Shown here piece after piece: positions 1-10,947 of a stretch of 64,000 nucleotides of DNA. Within the stretch, counting starts at the first letter, position 1. The number at the start of each line of letters is the position of its first letter. The stretch covers positions 62,001 through 126,000 of the forward strand of contig NZ_JAGKJJ010000012.1 of the NCBI RefSeq assembly GCF_020329505.1, given 5' to 3'. The position numbers and the translations under genes were made by a program. This DNA is from Bradyrhizobium semiaridum (lineage in GTDB: Bacteria; Pseudomonadota; Alphaproteobacteria; Rhizobiales; Xanthobacteraceae). The notes beneath the pieces are model-generated. The model was not told where the DNA came from, did not search any database, and was given only the letters and a program-made list of their open reading frames with translations.

Positions 1-69
1 GCCGGCATGGCGGTGCTGGTGGTGTTCTTCCTGCTCGGGCTGGCGCTGCTGGCCCGGGTGCGGGCGTAA
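1..69 (+). CDS. C-terminal end of a membrane protein (partial)
   Basis: Only the last 22 codons lie in the window, ending in TAA. They encode a strongly hydrophobic segment (alternating V, L, F, A, G) followed by a short basic tail (RVRA), as at the end of the last transmembrane helix of a transporter. The gene converges on purH, with a palindromic repeat in the 48-base gap. The family cannot be told from this fragment; a polytopic transporter is a guess. Confidence 0.5.
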   Translation, partial: AGMAVLVVFFLLGLALLARVRA

Positions 70-78
70 CCACGACCT

Positions 79-106
79 CGTCGTCCCGGCCTTCGCCGGG
101 ACGACG
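79..106. repeat. Palindromic repeat, family B (GTCCCGGCCTTCGCCGGGAC)
   Basis: A perfect 11-bp stem (CGTCGTCCCGG / CCGGGACGACG) with a 6-base loop lies between two convergent genes. The same core recurs as a pair at 12931-13052. It could help end transcription from both sides, but no T-run follows it. Confidence 0.7.
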
Positions 107-117
107 ATGTTGAGACG

Positions 118-1710
118 TCAGTGCCGGAAATGCCTGGTGCCGGTGAACACCATGGCGATGCCGTGCTCGTCGGCGGCCTTGATCACCTCGTCGTCGCGCA
201 TCGAGCCGCCGGGCTGGATCACCGCGGTGGCGCCGGCCTCGATGCAGGCCAGCATGCCGTCGGCGAACGGGAAGAACGCATCGGAAGCGACTACCGAGCC
301 CTTGGTCAGCGGCTCGGCGAGCTTCAGCTCGGCCGCCGCATCCAGCGCCTTGCGCGCGGCGATGCGCGCCGAATCGACCCGGCTCATCTGACCGGCGCCG
401 ATGCCGACGGTGGCGAGGTCCTTGGCGTAGATGATGGTGTTCGACTTGACGTGTTTTGCAACCCGGAAGGCGAATTTCAGGTCGCGCAGCTCGGCATCGG
501 TCGGAGCGCGCTTGGTCGCGACCTTGATGTCCATGTCGTCGACCACGGCATTGTCGCGGCTCTGCACCAGCAGGCCGCCGGCGACGGTCTTGGCGGTGAG
601 CCCGACCGCGCGCGGATTCGGCAGACCGCCGGCCAGCAGAAGCCGCAGATTGCGCCGGCCGGCGATGATCGCGATCGCCTCCTCCGTCGCGTCGGGCGCG
701 ATGATCACCTCGGTGAAGATGCCGATCATGGCGCGTGCCGCTTCCGCGTCGAGCGTGCGGTTGACGGCGATGATGCCGCCATAGGCCGAGGTGGAATCGC
801 AGGCCAGCGCGCTGCGGTAGGCGGTGGCGAGATCGGGCCCCTCGGCGACGCCGCAGGGGTTGGCGTGCTTGACGATGACGCAGGCCGCAGTGCGCTGCGG
901 ATCGAACTCGCCGACGCATTCATAGGCGGCGTCGGTGTCGTTGATGTTGTTGTAGGACAGTTCCTTGCCCTGCAGCTGGCGCGCGGTGGCGACGCCCGGC
1001 CGCTTCTCCGGCGTGGCGTAGAATGCCGCGGTCTGGTGCGGGTTCTCGCCGTAGCGTAGCGACTGGATCAGCTTGCCGCCGAAAGCGCGGAAGTCCGGCG
1101 CCGTGGTGTCGAGCTGCACGGCAAACCAGTTCGAGATCGCGGCGTCATAGGCCGCGGTGCGCGCATAGGCCTTCGCGGCGAGCCGCCGGCGCAGCCCGAG
1201 CGAGGTCGCGCCCTTGTGCGCGGTGAGCTCCTCGAGCACGGCGGAATAGTCGCTCGCCTCGACCACGACGGCGACGTCGTCATGGTTCTTGGCCGCGGCG
1301 CGGATCATCGCGGGGCCGCCGATGTCGATGTTCTCGATGCACTCCTCGAAGGGCGCGCCTTTGTCGACGGTAGCCTCGAACGGGTAGAGATTGACGACCA
1401 GGAGATCGATCGGCGCGATGCCGTGCGCGGCCATCGCCGATGCATGCTCCTTGTTGTCGCGGATCGCGAGCAGGCCGCCATGCACCTTCGGATGCAGCGT
1501 CTTGACCCGGCCGTCCATCATCTCGGGAAAGCCGGTCAGTTCGGAGACGTCCTTCACCTTCAGCCCGGCCGCCGCGATCGCCTTGGCGGTGCCGCCGGTC
1601 GAGACCAGCTCGACGCCATGGTCGGACAGCGCCTTGGCGAAATCGAGCAGTCCGGTCTTGTCGGAAACGGACAACAGAGCGCGGGTCACGCGGCGAAGCT
1701 GTTCGGTCAT
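118..1710 (-). CDS. purH: Bifunctional AICAR formyltransferase / IMP cyclohydrolase
   Basis: Catalyses the last two steps of purine synthesis: formyl transfer from 10-formyl-THF to AICAR, then ring closure to IMP. The 530-residue length is normal for the family. The N-terminal MGS-like cyclohydrolase domain shows STGGTAKAI (about residue 37) and [15 protein letters not shown] (about 65-79); the C-terminal transformylase domain shows [21 protein letters not shown] and SDAFFPF, ending in GTRHFRH. The reading frame stays open upstream of ATG 1710, but homology begins at MTEQLRRV and the extra 55 codons look non-coding. The heparinase-like gene upstream is co-oriented but 388 bases away, so purH probably has its own promoter. 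Confidence 0.97.
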   Translation of the reverse strand: MTEQLRRVTRALLSVSDKTGLLDFAKALSDHGVELVSTGGTAKAIAAAGLKVKDVSELTGFPEMMDGRVKTLHPKVHGGLLAIRDNKEHASAMAAHGIAPIDLLVVNLYPFEATVDKGAPFEECIENIDIGGPAMIRAAAKNHDDVAVVVEASDYSAVLEELTAHKGATSLGLRRRLAAKAYARTAAYDAAISNWFAVQLDTTAPDFRAFGGKLIQSLRYGENPHQTAAFYATPEKRPGVATARQLQGKELSYNNINDTDAAYECVGEFDPQRTAACVIVKHANPCGVAEGPDLATAYRSALACDSTSAYGGIIAVNRTLDAEAARAMIGIFTEVIIAPDATEEAIAIIAGRRNLRLLLAGGLPNPRAVGLTAKTVAGGLLVQSRDNAVVDDMDIKVATKRAPTDAELRDLKFAFRVAKHVKSNTIIYAKDLATVGIGAGQMSRVDSARIAARKALDAAAELKLAEPLTKGSVVASDAFFPFADGMLACIEAGATAVIQPGGSMRDDEVIKAADEHGIAMVFTGTRHFRH

Positions 1711-2098
1711 CTTGGAAAATCCCTGGCTGTTAAGGCAGCCGGGTAGCATGGTTTGGCGGGGACCGAAACCGGTTCCGGACGCCGATTCGCCGGAAATTAC
1801 TCGGTAATTCTGCCCAAATTTCTGCGCGCCACACCCCTCGCCGTCATCCGAGAGGGCGTGAAGCTTTGTCCTCACCCACCGCTGTCATCGCCCGGCCTGT
1901 GCGCAATTGGGCACATGGACCGGGCGACCCAGTACGCCGCGGCCTATCGGCTGAATAACGACTGTCTCTGGAATACTGGCGCCCGGTCAAGCCGGGCGAC
2001 GACACCGAGCAAGTTGAGCAAGCCAACCCCGGCCGCGCCGCCGGCTCCTTTGCATGGGGTTGTTTTCGCCATTTTGGCCGCGCCCCTGGGCGCCGTCG
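1711..2098. other. 388-base intergenic stretch with repeats
   Basis: This holds the purH leader and promoter region, an approximately 120-base imperfect palindromic element (1884-2004), and at 2043-2069 a GGCTCCTTTGCATGG-type motif that recurs near 57887. I see no protein-coding sequence here. Confidence 0.6.
1884..2004. repeat. Large palindromic element, family E (CGCCCGGTCAAGCCGGGCG type)
   Basis: The outer arms TGTCATCGCCCGGC (1884-1897) and GCCGGGCGACGACA (1991-2004) are complementary with one mismatch and enclose about 93 bases with further internal GCCCGG/CCGGGC pairs. Size and structure suggest a non-autonomous palindromic element. It has no coding capacity. Confidence 0.55.
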
Positions 2099-3853
2099 CT
2101 ACAGCGGCAGTTCCGGCTCGCGGCGGGCGTTGCGGCGGGCGTTGGTGGCGGCGGCGGAGGTCGAGGAGCGCACAAAACTCCAGCGGACGGTGGAGGCCTG
2201 GCGTGCGTCCTGCCGGATCACGATCTGGGAGGTGCGGCGCGGGCCGTCATTGCCGGCGAGGAACACGCTGTCTTCGAGCTCGACCTTGTCGTCCATCGCC
2301 TCGAAGGTCCAGACGTCGCGGTTCGGCAGCACCAGCATGACGCCGCGTGCGTCCGACAGCCGACTCGCCTTGACCGACGGATGCAAATGGAAGCGCAGCG
2401 CGAAATCGGCGTCGCCGCCCTTGATCCGGCCGCTCGCGGCGGCCGGCGCCAGCGTGTCCTCGCCCTCGAGATGCATGCCGTCGCGCGACAGCACCAGCGC
2501 GCGGCGATGGATCACGCCGAAGCGGGACAGATAGCCGTCATGCGAGGCGGTCAGCATGTCGCCGTCGCTGATCGCCTCGCGATAGCTCTCGACCTTGCCG
2601 GGCCCGCTGGTGATCGGCGCGCCGCGCAGCAGGCGCTTCATCGCCGACAGCTCGACAAACTGGCACGACGAGGTATCGTGATAGGTCAGCGTCGAATGCG
2701 CCGCCGTCGAGCGCGCGAACGGCCGCCAATTGTCGCGGCCCGTCGACGGCATGCCGCAATTGACCACGATGCGGCTGGTGCCGGAGGAGAACTCGAACGA
2801 CAGGCAGCCGGCATGCGCGTCCGTGCTGACGCTCGGCGGCGGCGGCGGGCCGGTGTCGACGATCAGCGTACTCGCGCCGGCGTCGAGCCGTTGGAAGCCG
2901 GTGTGCGGCATGCTCGCCATCGGCACGCCGCGGGTGTCGTCATAGGCGAGCAGCGTCGCGACGAGGTCGGACGGCGCCGTGCTCATGCCGTTGAACAGCG
3001 CGAAGCTGCCGTCGCCATGCCGGAAGAAGCGCAGCATCGGCATCATGCGGTCGATCGCGTTGAGCAGCGCCGGCGGCGGCGCGATGTTGCGCGCGGCAAA
3101 GGTCTGCCGCAGCGGCAACAGATCGCTGAGCAGCTCGACCAGCGCGCCGGGATTGCGCGAGATGTGGCCGCCATCGGGCAGGATCTGGCGCTGCAGCTCG
3201 TCCGACAGGCGGCGCGTGGCCGTCTTGATGTTGCGGGCCTGATTGGCGAGGCAGAGCGAGGCGTAGCACAGCGCGATCAGCACCTGCAGGCGCGGCACGC
3301 CGTCATTGTCGAGCGTGGAGTAGCGCAGATATTTGATCTCGCGCGCCAGCCCGCGCAGATATTTGCGGTAGAATTTTCCGTCGGTGTCGCCGAGCACCAG
3401 GGGTGCCTGCGACAGCAGCGAGATCACGCGGCGCGCGCGGACGTCGGCGCGGCGCTCGAGCGGCCGGCGGCGCGCCTGATTGGAGATCCAGTCGTCGACC
3501 AGCGAGCGGGCGTTGGCGCGGGTCAGCGCGGTGTCGGCGGCGCGCAGATGGCGCAGCCAGCCGAAGCCGAGCAGGGCGGCTTCCCAATCCTCCGAGGGCG
3601 GCTCCAGATCGAAGATCGAGCGGCCATGGCAGGTGACGATCTTGCCGGCGAAGACGAATCGCCCGGCATAGATCTCGGCAGCCCGGGTGGCGTCGGCGGT
3701 CCTGAGGTCGTGCGGGGCGATGATCAGCCGGTCGGTGCGCCCCGGCCACAGCCGCGACAGCGCCATCGTGCTGCCGCTAGCGCGCGCGATCATGCTGCGC
3801 GCGAAGCGGCCAGCAATCAGCGTCGAGATGCGTCTGCTCTGAGCGACCGACAC
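2099..3853 (-). CDS. Heparinase II/III family protein
   Basis: 584 residues from a GTG start. The N-terminal part is alpha-helical, with a run of W/L-rich segments (EDWEAALLGFGWLRHL, about residues 87-103) like the alpha/alpha toroid of polysaccharide lyases. The C-terminal half (about 320-570) is beta-rich, with CLSFEFSSG, HSTLTYHD and LRFHLHP, typical of the heparinase II/III C-terminal domain. The family cleaves uronic-acid polysaccharides by beta-elimination; the substrate cannot be read from sequence. No clear signal peptide is present. It lies between rsmB and purH, all on the minus strand, an arrangement I recall from Bradyrhizobium, and may be transcribed from the rsmB side (117-base gap). 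Confidence 0.85.
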   Translation of the reverse strand: MSVAQSRRISTLIAGRFARSMIARASGSTMALSRLWPGRTDRLIIAPHDLRTADATRAAEIYAGRFVFAGKIVTCHGRSIFDLEPPSEDWEAALLGFGWLRHLRAADTALTRANARSLVDDWISNQARRRPLERRADVRARRVISLLSQAPLVLGDTDGKFYRKYLRGLAREIKYLRYSTLDNDGVPRLQVLIALCYASLCLANQARNIKTATRRLSDELQRQILPDGGHISRNPGALVELLSDLLPLRQTFAARNIAPPPALLNAIDRMMPMLRFFRHGDGSFALFNGMSTAPSDLVATLLAYDDTRGVPMASMPHTGFQRLDAGASTLIVDTGPPPPPSVSTDAHAGCLSFEFSSGTSRIVVNCGMPSTGRDNWRPFARSTAAHSTLTYHDTSSCQFVELSAMKRLLRGAPITSGPGKVESYREAISDGDMLTASHDGYLSRFGVIHRRALVLSRDGMHLEGEDTLAPAAASGRIKGGDADFALRFHLHPSVKASRLSDARGVMLVLPNRDVWTFEAMDDKVELEDSVFLAGNDGPRRTSQIVIRQDARQASTVRWSFVRSSTSAAATNARRNARREPELPL

Positions 3854-3970
3854 GCCAAACCTTGCGGGGAGGAGATTTTCAACGAATCCTTATTTAATCC
3901 GGAAACGCGCCCAAGACACCCTCTTGAAACGCCGCGAATCACTCTGAGCGTACAAGACGCAAGTTTAAAA

Positions 3971-5317
3971 TCAGGATTTAACCAGTCTCGCGGCGTAAAA
4001 TCCATCCAGCCCGCCCAGCCGCGGGTCGGCGTGGGGCAAATGGCTGGGCAGGGTGCGCAGGTCACCATCGGCGGTGATGATCTCGTCGAGGCCGGCGACC
4101 TCGCCTTTCTCGACCGGCGCACGGCGCAGGCCTGGCTCGGTGGCCAGCAGCGCCGAGATCGCCTGCTCGCCTTCCTCCGGCTCGAGCGAGCAGGTGCAGT
4201 AGACCAGCGTGCCGCCGGGCTTGAGCAACTCGGTGGCCTTCTGCAGCAGCCGCTTCTGCAGCGCCGACAGCGCCGCGATGTCGGCCTCGTGGCGCAGCCA
4301 GGCCACGTCGGGGTGACGGCGGATGGTGCCGGTCGAGGTGCAGGGCGCGTCGACCAGGATACCGTCGAAGCCCTCGGCCGGTGCGGGCCATTCGGCCGCA
4401 TCGGCAACTACGGCTTCGGCCTGCAGCGACAGGCGGGTGAGGTTGTCGCGCAGCCGCGCCATCCGCGCCGGCGAGCGGTCGATGGCGGTGACGCGCGCAC
4501 CGGCGAGCGCAAGCTGCGCGGTCTTGCCGCCCGGCGCCGCGCAGAGATCGGCGACCGCCTTGTCCTTGATGTCGCCGAGCAGCCGCGCCGGCAGCGCCGC
4601 GGCGGCGTCCTGCACCCACCATTGGCCTTCGGCGAAGCCCGGCAGCATGGTCACGGAACCCTGCAGCAGCGTGCGCACGGTTCCCGTCGGCAGCGTCTCG
4701 CCATGCAGCCGGCTCGCCCATTGCGGCGCATCCGACTTCACCGTGAGGTCGAGAGACGGTTCGTGGCCGAGCGCGAGCGCCATCTCGCGCGCGGTCGCCT
4801 CGCCGTAATGCGCGATCCAGCGCGCCAGCATCCATTGCGGCAGGTCGAGCGTCTGCTGCTTGATCTCTTCCACCAGACCATGGCCCTCGCGCGCACAGCG
4901 GCGCAGCACCGCGTTGACCAGCCCGGCATATTTCGCCGCGCGCCGGTCCGACTGCACCAGCCGCACCGAGAGATCGACCGCGGCATGGTCGGGCACGTCC
5001 ATCCAGAGGATCTGCGCCGCGCCGATCAACAGCGCGCTCTGCGCGCGCGGCGCATCGGTCGGGATGCCGCGATCGAGCAGCCGTGACAGCAGATGGCCGA
5101 GCGTGCCGAGCCGGCGCAGGATGGTCGACACCAGCCGCCGCATCAACGCGCGGTCGCGATCGGGAAGCGATTTCAATCCGGGATGCGCGCCGGCGCCGTC
5201 GAGCTGGTCGTCGAGCGTGCGATGCTTGTGCAGCACGCCGTCGAGGATGTCGGCCGCAATGCGTCGTGCCGCGAGACCGGGCACTTCGGATGGAACTGCA
5301 AATCTTGAAGGAGGCAT
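3971..5317 (-). CDS. rsmB: RsmB/NOP family 16S rRNA (cytosine-5) methyltransferase
   Basis: Adds a methyl group at C5 of a cytosine in 16S rRNA using SAM. ATG 5317 gives 448 residues (MPPSRFAVP). The frame is open further upstream, but that extension has no family resemblance. The N-terminal third is a NusB-like helical RNA-binding domain (ARRIAADILDGVL near the start). The Rossmann methyltransferase domain has the SAM-binding LCAAPGGKTAQLA, the catalytic motif DAPCTSTGTIRRHPD and the second cysteine motif LVYCTCSLEPEE, so both NOP-family catalytic cysteines are present. The gene diverges from the DUF1674 gene at 5496. Confidence 0.92.
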   Translation of the reverse strand: MPPSRFAVPSEVPGLAARRIAADILDGVLHKHRTLDDQLDGAGAHPGLKSLPDRDRALMRRLVSTILRRLGTLGHLLSRLLDRGIPTDAPRAQSALLIGAAQILWMDVPDHAAVDLSVRLVQSDRRAAKYAGLVNAVLRRCAREGHGLVEEIKQQTLDLPQWMLARWIAHYGEATAREMALALGHEPSLDLTVKSDAPQWASRLHGETLPTGTVRTLLQGSVTMLPGFAEGQWWVQDAAAALPARLLGDIKDKAVADLCAAPGGKTAQLALAGARVTAIDRSPARMARLRDNLTRLSLQAEAVVADAAEWPAPAEGFDGILVDAPCTSTGTIRRHPDVAWLRHEADIAALSALQKRLLQKATELLKPGGTLVYCTCSLEPEEGEQAISALLATEPGLRRAPVEKGEVAGLDEIITADGDLRTLPSHLPHADPRLGGLDGFYAARLVKS

Positions 5318-5495
5318 GAAGCGGAGATATCTCGAAAGGTGCTGAGTTACATTCGGCTCATGCCCGTGACTGAAAAACACCTCTGGCACGCGAATATGCC
5401 AAATGTAAGAATCGCTCTGTGATATCGTGTGATTGTGATGCCGCCCGTTGCGCGCCCACATCGAGATACGTAAAGCGCAGCCGGAAAGTTTTGCC

Positions 5496-5717
5496 ATGAG
5501 CGACAAATCTTCATCGCCGCCTGATCCCGCTCCGCGCAAGCCGCTGACGCCGGCCGCGCAGCGCGCGCTCGCCGAGGCCGACGAACGGCGCAAGGCCGCC
5601 GAGGCGGCAGCCGCGCAGAACGCCGCCGAGCGGCCCAAGGAATATCAAGGTCCGAAAGGGCCGGAACCGACGCGCTACGGCGATTGGGAAACCAAGGGGA
5701 TCGCGTCGGACTTCTGA
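5496..5717 (+). CDS. DUF1674 protein (SDHAF4-like)
   Basis: A 73-residue hydrophilic protein, Ala/Glu-rich in the middle, ending in the family signature PKEYQGPKGPEPTRYGDWETKG..SDF. The mitochondrial relative SDHAF4 assists succinate dehydrogenase assembly by binding flavinylated SdhA; that role is an extrapolation here, and no sdh genes are nearby. ATG 5496 (MSDKSS) is preferred over the upstream in-frame ATG at 5448 because the family begins near here. It diverges from rsmB and is followed after 70 bases by the nuclease gene. Confidence 0.85.
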   Translation: MSDKSSSPPDPAPRKPLTPAAQRALAEADERRKAAEAAAAQNAAERPKEYQGPKGPEPTRYGDWETKGIASDF

Positions 5718-5787
5718 GGCCTTGTTTCTGAAGCCCAATTTCCGGGGCCTTGCCTGACGGCGCGACTCAGGGCCCTATTCGGGGAAT

Positions 5788-6396
5788 ATGTCCCCATACG
5801 AGAGAACAAATGCCTATCGTCCGCCGCGACGTCCGCCCTTCGGGCGGTCGTCGTTTCGCGGCTCGATCTGGGGCCGGCGTTTCTCGTCGGCGCTGCCATG
5901 GGTGTTCGTGCTCGGGATCGCCGCCCGCAGCATGCTGCCGATCCGGCAATGGGTGCATTGGCCGTCGCACTGGCCCGGTGGCCGGTCTCAAGATACCGAT
6001 GTGATCTGGCAGCGCGCGGGCACGTCCAACGCCCGGCTCCCCATCGACGTGATCAGGACGATCGACGGCGACACGTTCGATGCGCGCGTGCATCTGCCTC
6101 AGGGCGAGGATGTGACGGCGCGCGTCCGGCTGCGCGGCATCGATGCGCCGGAGCTGAAGGCATCCTGTGCGCGCGAGCTGCGGATGGCCGAGGCGGCGAC
6201 ATCGGCGTTGCGCGATCTGCTCCGCCAGGGCGATGTCGCGATCTACAATATCGGTCCCGACAAATACGGCCGCGTCCTTGCCGACGTCGCGACGAAGCGG
6301 ACCGACAGCGTCTCGGCCGCGATGCTCGCCGCGGGCCAGGCGCGCGCCTACAACGGCGGTCACCGCTTCGGCTGGTGCACGAACGCCGGACGGTAA
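5788..6396 (+). CDS. Thermonuclease (SNase) family protein
   Basis: 202 residues. After an Arg-rich N-terminus and a short hydrophobic stretch (about residues 30-50, possible membrane anchor), a staphylococcal-nuclease OB-fold follows, with IDGDTFDARV (about 92), VRLRGIDAPELK (about 112) and YGRVLADV (about 168). These carry the Ca-binding Asp and catalytic Arg/Glu positions of the family. The enzyme would cut DNA or RNA, probably at or outside the inner membrane. The start codon lies in a small GGGGA/TCCCC hairpin (5781-5795) whose 5' arm is also the likely Shine-Dalgarno sequence. Confidence 0.85.
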   Translation: MSPYERTNAYRPPRRPPFGRSSFRGSIWGRRFSSALPWVFVLGIAARSMLPIRQWVHWPSHWPGGRSQDTDVIWQRAGTSNARLPIDVIRTIDGDTFDARVHLPQGEDVTARVRLRGIDAPELKASCARELRMAEAATSALRDLLRQGDVAIYNIGPDKYGRVLADVATKRTDSVSAAMLAAGQARAYNGGHRFGWCTNAGR

Positions 6397-6730
6397 GTGG
6401 GCCGTGGATTCTGAAGCCGGAGTTGGAAGAAGGCGAAGCTTGCCCGCCGGCGTCGCATTACCTCGTGTGTCGAGATAGGTTCTTCGACGTATTCCAGCAC
6501 AGGGCTGCTGGCGGCGGACAGCCGCTGAGCTAAAGCATGATCCGGAAAAGTGCGACGCGGTTTTCCGGAAGGATCATGCTCAAACAAAGAGCCAAACATC
6601 TCGGCCGGCAGGCGCAGGTTTTTGACGGCTCGGGCTGTGGGGTGCGGCATTCCGCATCGGCACCGCGAGGCGTCCAGAACCGCCGCAATATGATAGCGAC
6701 GCTGCGCTATCGCTGGTGAATGAGGTTGGA
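6397..6730. other. 334-base intergenic stretch with one repeat
   Basis: It holds repeat copy A1 (6532-6592) and presumably the promoter of the PepSY gene. I see no coding sequence or RNA gene in the rest. Confidence 0.5.
6532..6592. repeat. Family A repeat, copy A1 (GCATGATCCGGAAAA...GATCATGC)
   Basis: A palindromic element bounded by GCATGATC (6535) and GATCATGC (6572), with internal CCGGAAAA/TTTTCCGG arms. Close copies lie at 30325-30386, 31626-31680 and 60751-60806, and a degenerate one at 15752-15792. It is intergenic and non-coding. Confidence 0.9.
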
Positions 6731-7945
6731 ATGACGCGTGCGGCGCTGCGACGTTGGTTCTGGGTGCACAAATGGTCGAGCCTGGTGTGCACGCTGTTTC
6801 TGCTGCTGGTCTGCGTCACCGGCCTGCCGCTGGTGGTTCGTGACGAATTGTCCGACCTGTTCGACAACGGGCTGCCCTACGCCGAGGTGGCCCCGGGCAC
6901 GCCCCGGATCAGCTTCGACAAGATCGTGGCCGCGAGCCGCCAGATGTATCCTGGCGAGGTCATCACCTCGATGTTCGAGGATGAGCACGAGCCGAACATA
7001 ACGGTGCTGATGGCCTCGTCCTGGGAGGCGTTCAAGGCCAATCCGCGCATCATGCATTCGATCAGGTTCGACGCGCATACCGGCAAGGTGCTCAAGGAGG
7101 CGAAGCCGTTCGACCAGGACAACGGCTTCTTCACGCTGATGCTGCGGCTTCATAAGGACATGTTCGCCGGGCTTCCCGGCGAACTGTTCCTCGGATTGAT
7201 GACGACGCTGTTCGTCGCCGCCCTGGTGTCGGGGACCGTGATCTACAGCCCGTTCATGCGGCGGCTCGACTTCGGCACGGTGCGGTCAGGCCGATCTCCA
7301 CGCCTCAAATGGCTCGATCTGCACAATCTGCTCGGTGTCGTCGCGCTGGGCTGGATGCTGGTGGTCGGCGTCACCGGCATCATCAACGATCTGTCGACGC
7401 CGCTGTTCGCGCTGTGGCAGAAGACCGACGTCAAGGCGATGCTCGACAAGGTGCAGGACCGGCCGATCACCGACGTGTCGGAGCTGAGCTCGCAGCAGGC
7501 CGCGCTCGATACCGCCAGGGCGGCGCTGCCCGACAAGCTCGCCGGCGGCGTGGTGTTTCCCGGCTCGCCGTTCGGCACGCCCTATCACTACGTGATCTGG
7601 ACCAGGGGCAAGGAGCCGCTGACCTCCCGGCTGTTCAGTCCTGCGCTGGTCGATGCGCGCACCGGCGCGTTCGTCGCCGAGGTCGAGATGCCCTGGTACC
7701 TGCAGGCGCTCGAGCTGTCGCGGCCGCTGCATTTCGGTGATTACGGCGGCATGCCGCTCAAGATCATCTGGATTCTGCTCGATCTCGTGACCATCGTGGT
7801 GCTGGTCAGCGGCCTGTATCTGTGGCTGTCGCGCCGCTCGTCGCCGATTGGGGCCGCCGAGCAGGACCTGATCGCAAGCCACGCCGCGCGCGTGCAGGCT
7901 GGCAAAACAAAAGCCGCGCACGGGCGCGGCCTTTTCATCGCATGA
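6731..7945 (+). CDS. PepSY-associated transmembrane protein
   Basis: 404 residues. An N-terminal helix (RWFWVHKWSSLVCTLFLLLVCVTG pattern, about 8-30) is followed by a periplasmic PepSY region, further helices near residues 155-175, 200-225 and 340-375, and a cytoplasmic tail. The conserved HKW and LHKD motifs and the LHNLLGVVALGWMLVVG helix mark the PepSY-TM group, often linked to iron-siderophore reduction or uptake; no siderophore genes lie nearby, so function is open. ATG 6731 is chosen because GAGGTTGGA precedes it; an in-frame ATG at 6716 lacks such a site. The last codons (KAAHGRGLFIA) lie inside a terminator hairpin. Confidence 0.85.
   Translation: MTRAALRRWFWVHKWSSLVCTLFLLLVCVTGLPLVVRDELSDLFDNGLPYAEVAPGTPRISFDKIVAASRQMYPGEVITSMFEDEHEPNITVLMASSWEAFKANPRIMHSIRFDAHTGKVLKEAKPFDQDNGFFTLMLRLHKDMFAGLPGELFLGLMTTLFVAALVSGTVIYSPFMRRLDFGTVRSGRSPRLKWLDLHNLLGVVALGWMLVVGVTGIINDLSTPLFALWQKTDVKAMLDKVQDRPITDVSELSSQQAALDTARAALPDKLAGGVVFPGSPFGTPYHYVIWTRGKEPLTSRLFSPALVDARTGAFVAEVEMPWYLQALELSRPLHFGDYGGMPLKIIWILLDLVTIVVLVSGLYLWLSRRSSPIGAAEQDLIASHAARVQAGKTKAAHGRGLFIA
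7909..7935. terminator. Bidirectional intrinsic terminator overlapping a 3' coding end
   Basis: AAAA-GCCGCGC-ACGG-GCGCGGC-C-TTTT is a 7-bp perfect GC stem with A-run and T-run on opposite sides, so it can work on both strands. It lies inside the last codons of the PepSY gene and 25 bases beyond the stop of the convergent L,D-transpeptidase gene. Confidence 0.8.
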
Positions 7946-7959
7946 TGTTCCGCGTGTGA

Positions 7960-8475
7960 TCAGCGGGTGACGATGACGGTCGTGCCGACCGGGACGCGCT
8001 GGTAGAGATCGGTGATGTCGGAGTTCAGCATGCGGATGCAGCCGTAGGAGACGAAGCCGCCGACCGATCCCGGAACATTGGTGCCGTGGATCGCGTACTC
8101 GCCGCCGGCCAGCGTCATCGCGGCGACGCCCATCGGGTTGCGCGGCGAACCGCCGGGGATCACGTCCGGCATGCTCGGCTTGTCGCGCTTCACTTCGGCG
8201 GGCGGCGACCAGGCCGGGTTGAGGTATTTGCCGTCGATTTTGGTGGTGCCGGCCCACTGCTTGCCGGCCTTGCCGACGCCGACCGGGTAACGCATCGCAT
8301 GGCCGGAATCGAGAATGAGATAGAGCCGCCGTTCGGTGGTCTTCACCACGATGGTGCCGGGCGAGTAGGTCTCGCCGCGCAGTCCCACCATTTCCGGCCG
8401 CGCCTCGGCCGCCGACGACATCAAGATACCTGCGCCGATGGTGGCAGCCAGTGCCACCGCAGTCCTCACCGACAT
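7960..8475 (-). CDS. L,D-transpeptidase (YkuD domain)
   Basis: 171 residues with a Sec signal peptide (about 1-26, ending AEA-R). The YkuD domain shows YAIHGTN (His130) and SYGCIRM (Cys146), the catalytic histidine and nucleophile. Such enzymes form 3-3 peptidoglycan cross-links or attach proteins to peptidoglycan in the periplasm. ATG 8475 has GGAG seven bases upstream. The gene is monocistronic, with its promoter in the 322-base gap towards acsA. Confidence 0.92.
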   Translation of the reverse strand: MSVRTAVALAATIGAGILMSSAAEARPEMVGLRGETYSPGTIVVKTTERRLYLILDSGHAMRYPVGVGKAGKQWAGTTKIDGKYLNPAWSPPAEVKRDKPSMPDVIPGGSPRNPMGVAAMTLAGGEYAIHGTNVPGSVGGFVSYGCIRMLNSDITDLYQRVPVGTTVIVTR

Positions 8476-8797
8476 CAATCTACTCCACTGCCCAACAGCT
8501 CCCGCAAGGGAGCCAAAAACGAAGCTCCAGAGCCCTGAAAAACCGGGCCTGCCGGTCTCGCCTACGCAATATTAACTGCATGGCCTAACGGGATGGTTGC
8601 CACGCAGTCGGCGAGAGACGTTGTGATGCCGGGAAGAAAGGAAATGCTCGGATTAAAGTAAATGACTTGAAAACAACACTTCGCCGGAAACGCGCCGCGG
8701 CCGCGCGATGCCTCTGACAATCCCGTGAAAAGCATCAGGGCCGCGGCGATTGTCGCGCGCGGCCCTGTCCTGCAATCCGATATTGATCGGCCCGCCG
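8476..8797. other. 322-base intergenic stretch
   Basis: It carries the L,D-transpeptidase promoter region and, at 8736-8767, a hairpin that probably ends the acsA transcript. Nothing else is recognised. Confidence 0.5.
8736..8767 (-). terminator. Probable acsA terminator
   Basis: A 10-bp stem (CAGGGCCGCG with CGCGGCCCTG) 31 bases past the acsA stop codon. On the minus strand it is followed by GATGCTTTT. The T-run is short and slightly displaced, so the call is moderate. Confidence 0.6.
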
Positions 8798-10750
<1,953 letters not shown>

Positions 10751-10947
10751 CGTTTCCTCCACTCATTGCCGATCGCACGCAGCGCGCCGGCAAGCTCTCT
10801 TGATCATTGGCGAATTATGCGTTGCCGCGTTCCGGCCCGGCAAGGAAAAAGGACTGTCACTTTCGTCGCGTAGAGACTGCCGGTTCGTCGCACCGGCGTC
10901 AGCATGTGATAAGACGGCTTACCGCAACGCATCGACCAGAGAAACCT

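Noticed and set aside
2054..5086. A 1010-codon open frame on the plus strand
   Set aside because: It lies opposite the heparinase-like gene and rsmB. The protein is Arg/Ala/Gly/Asp-rich low-complexity sequence without any domain, as expected from the antisense of GC-rich genes.
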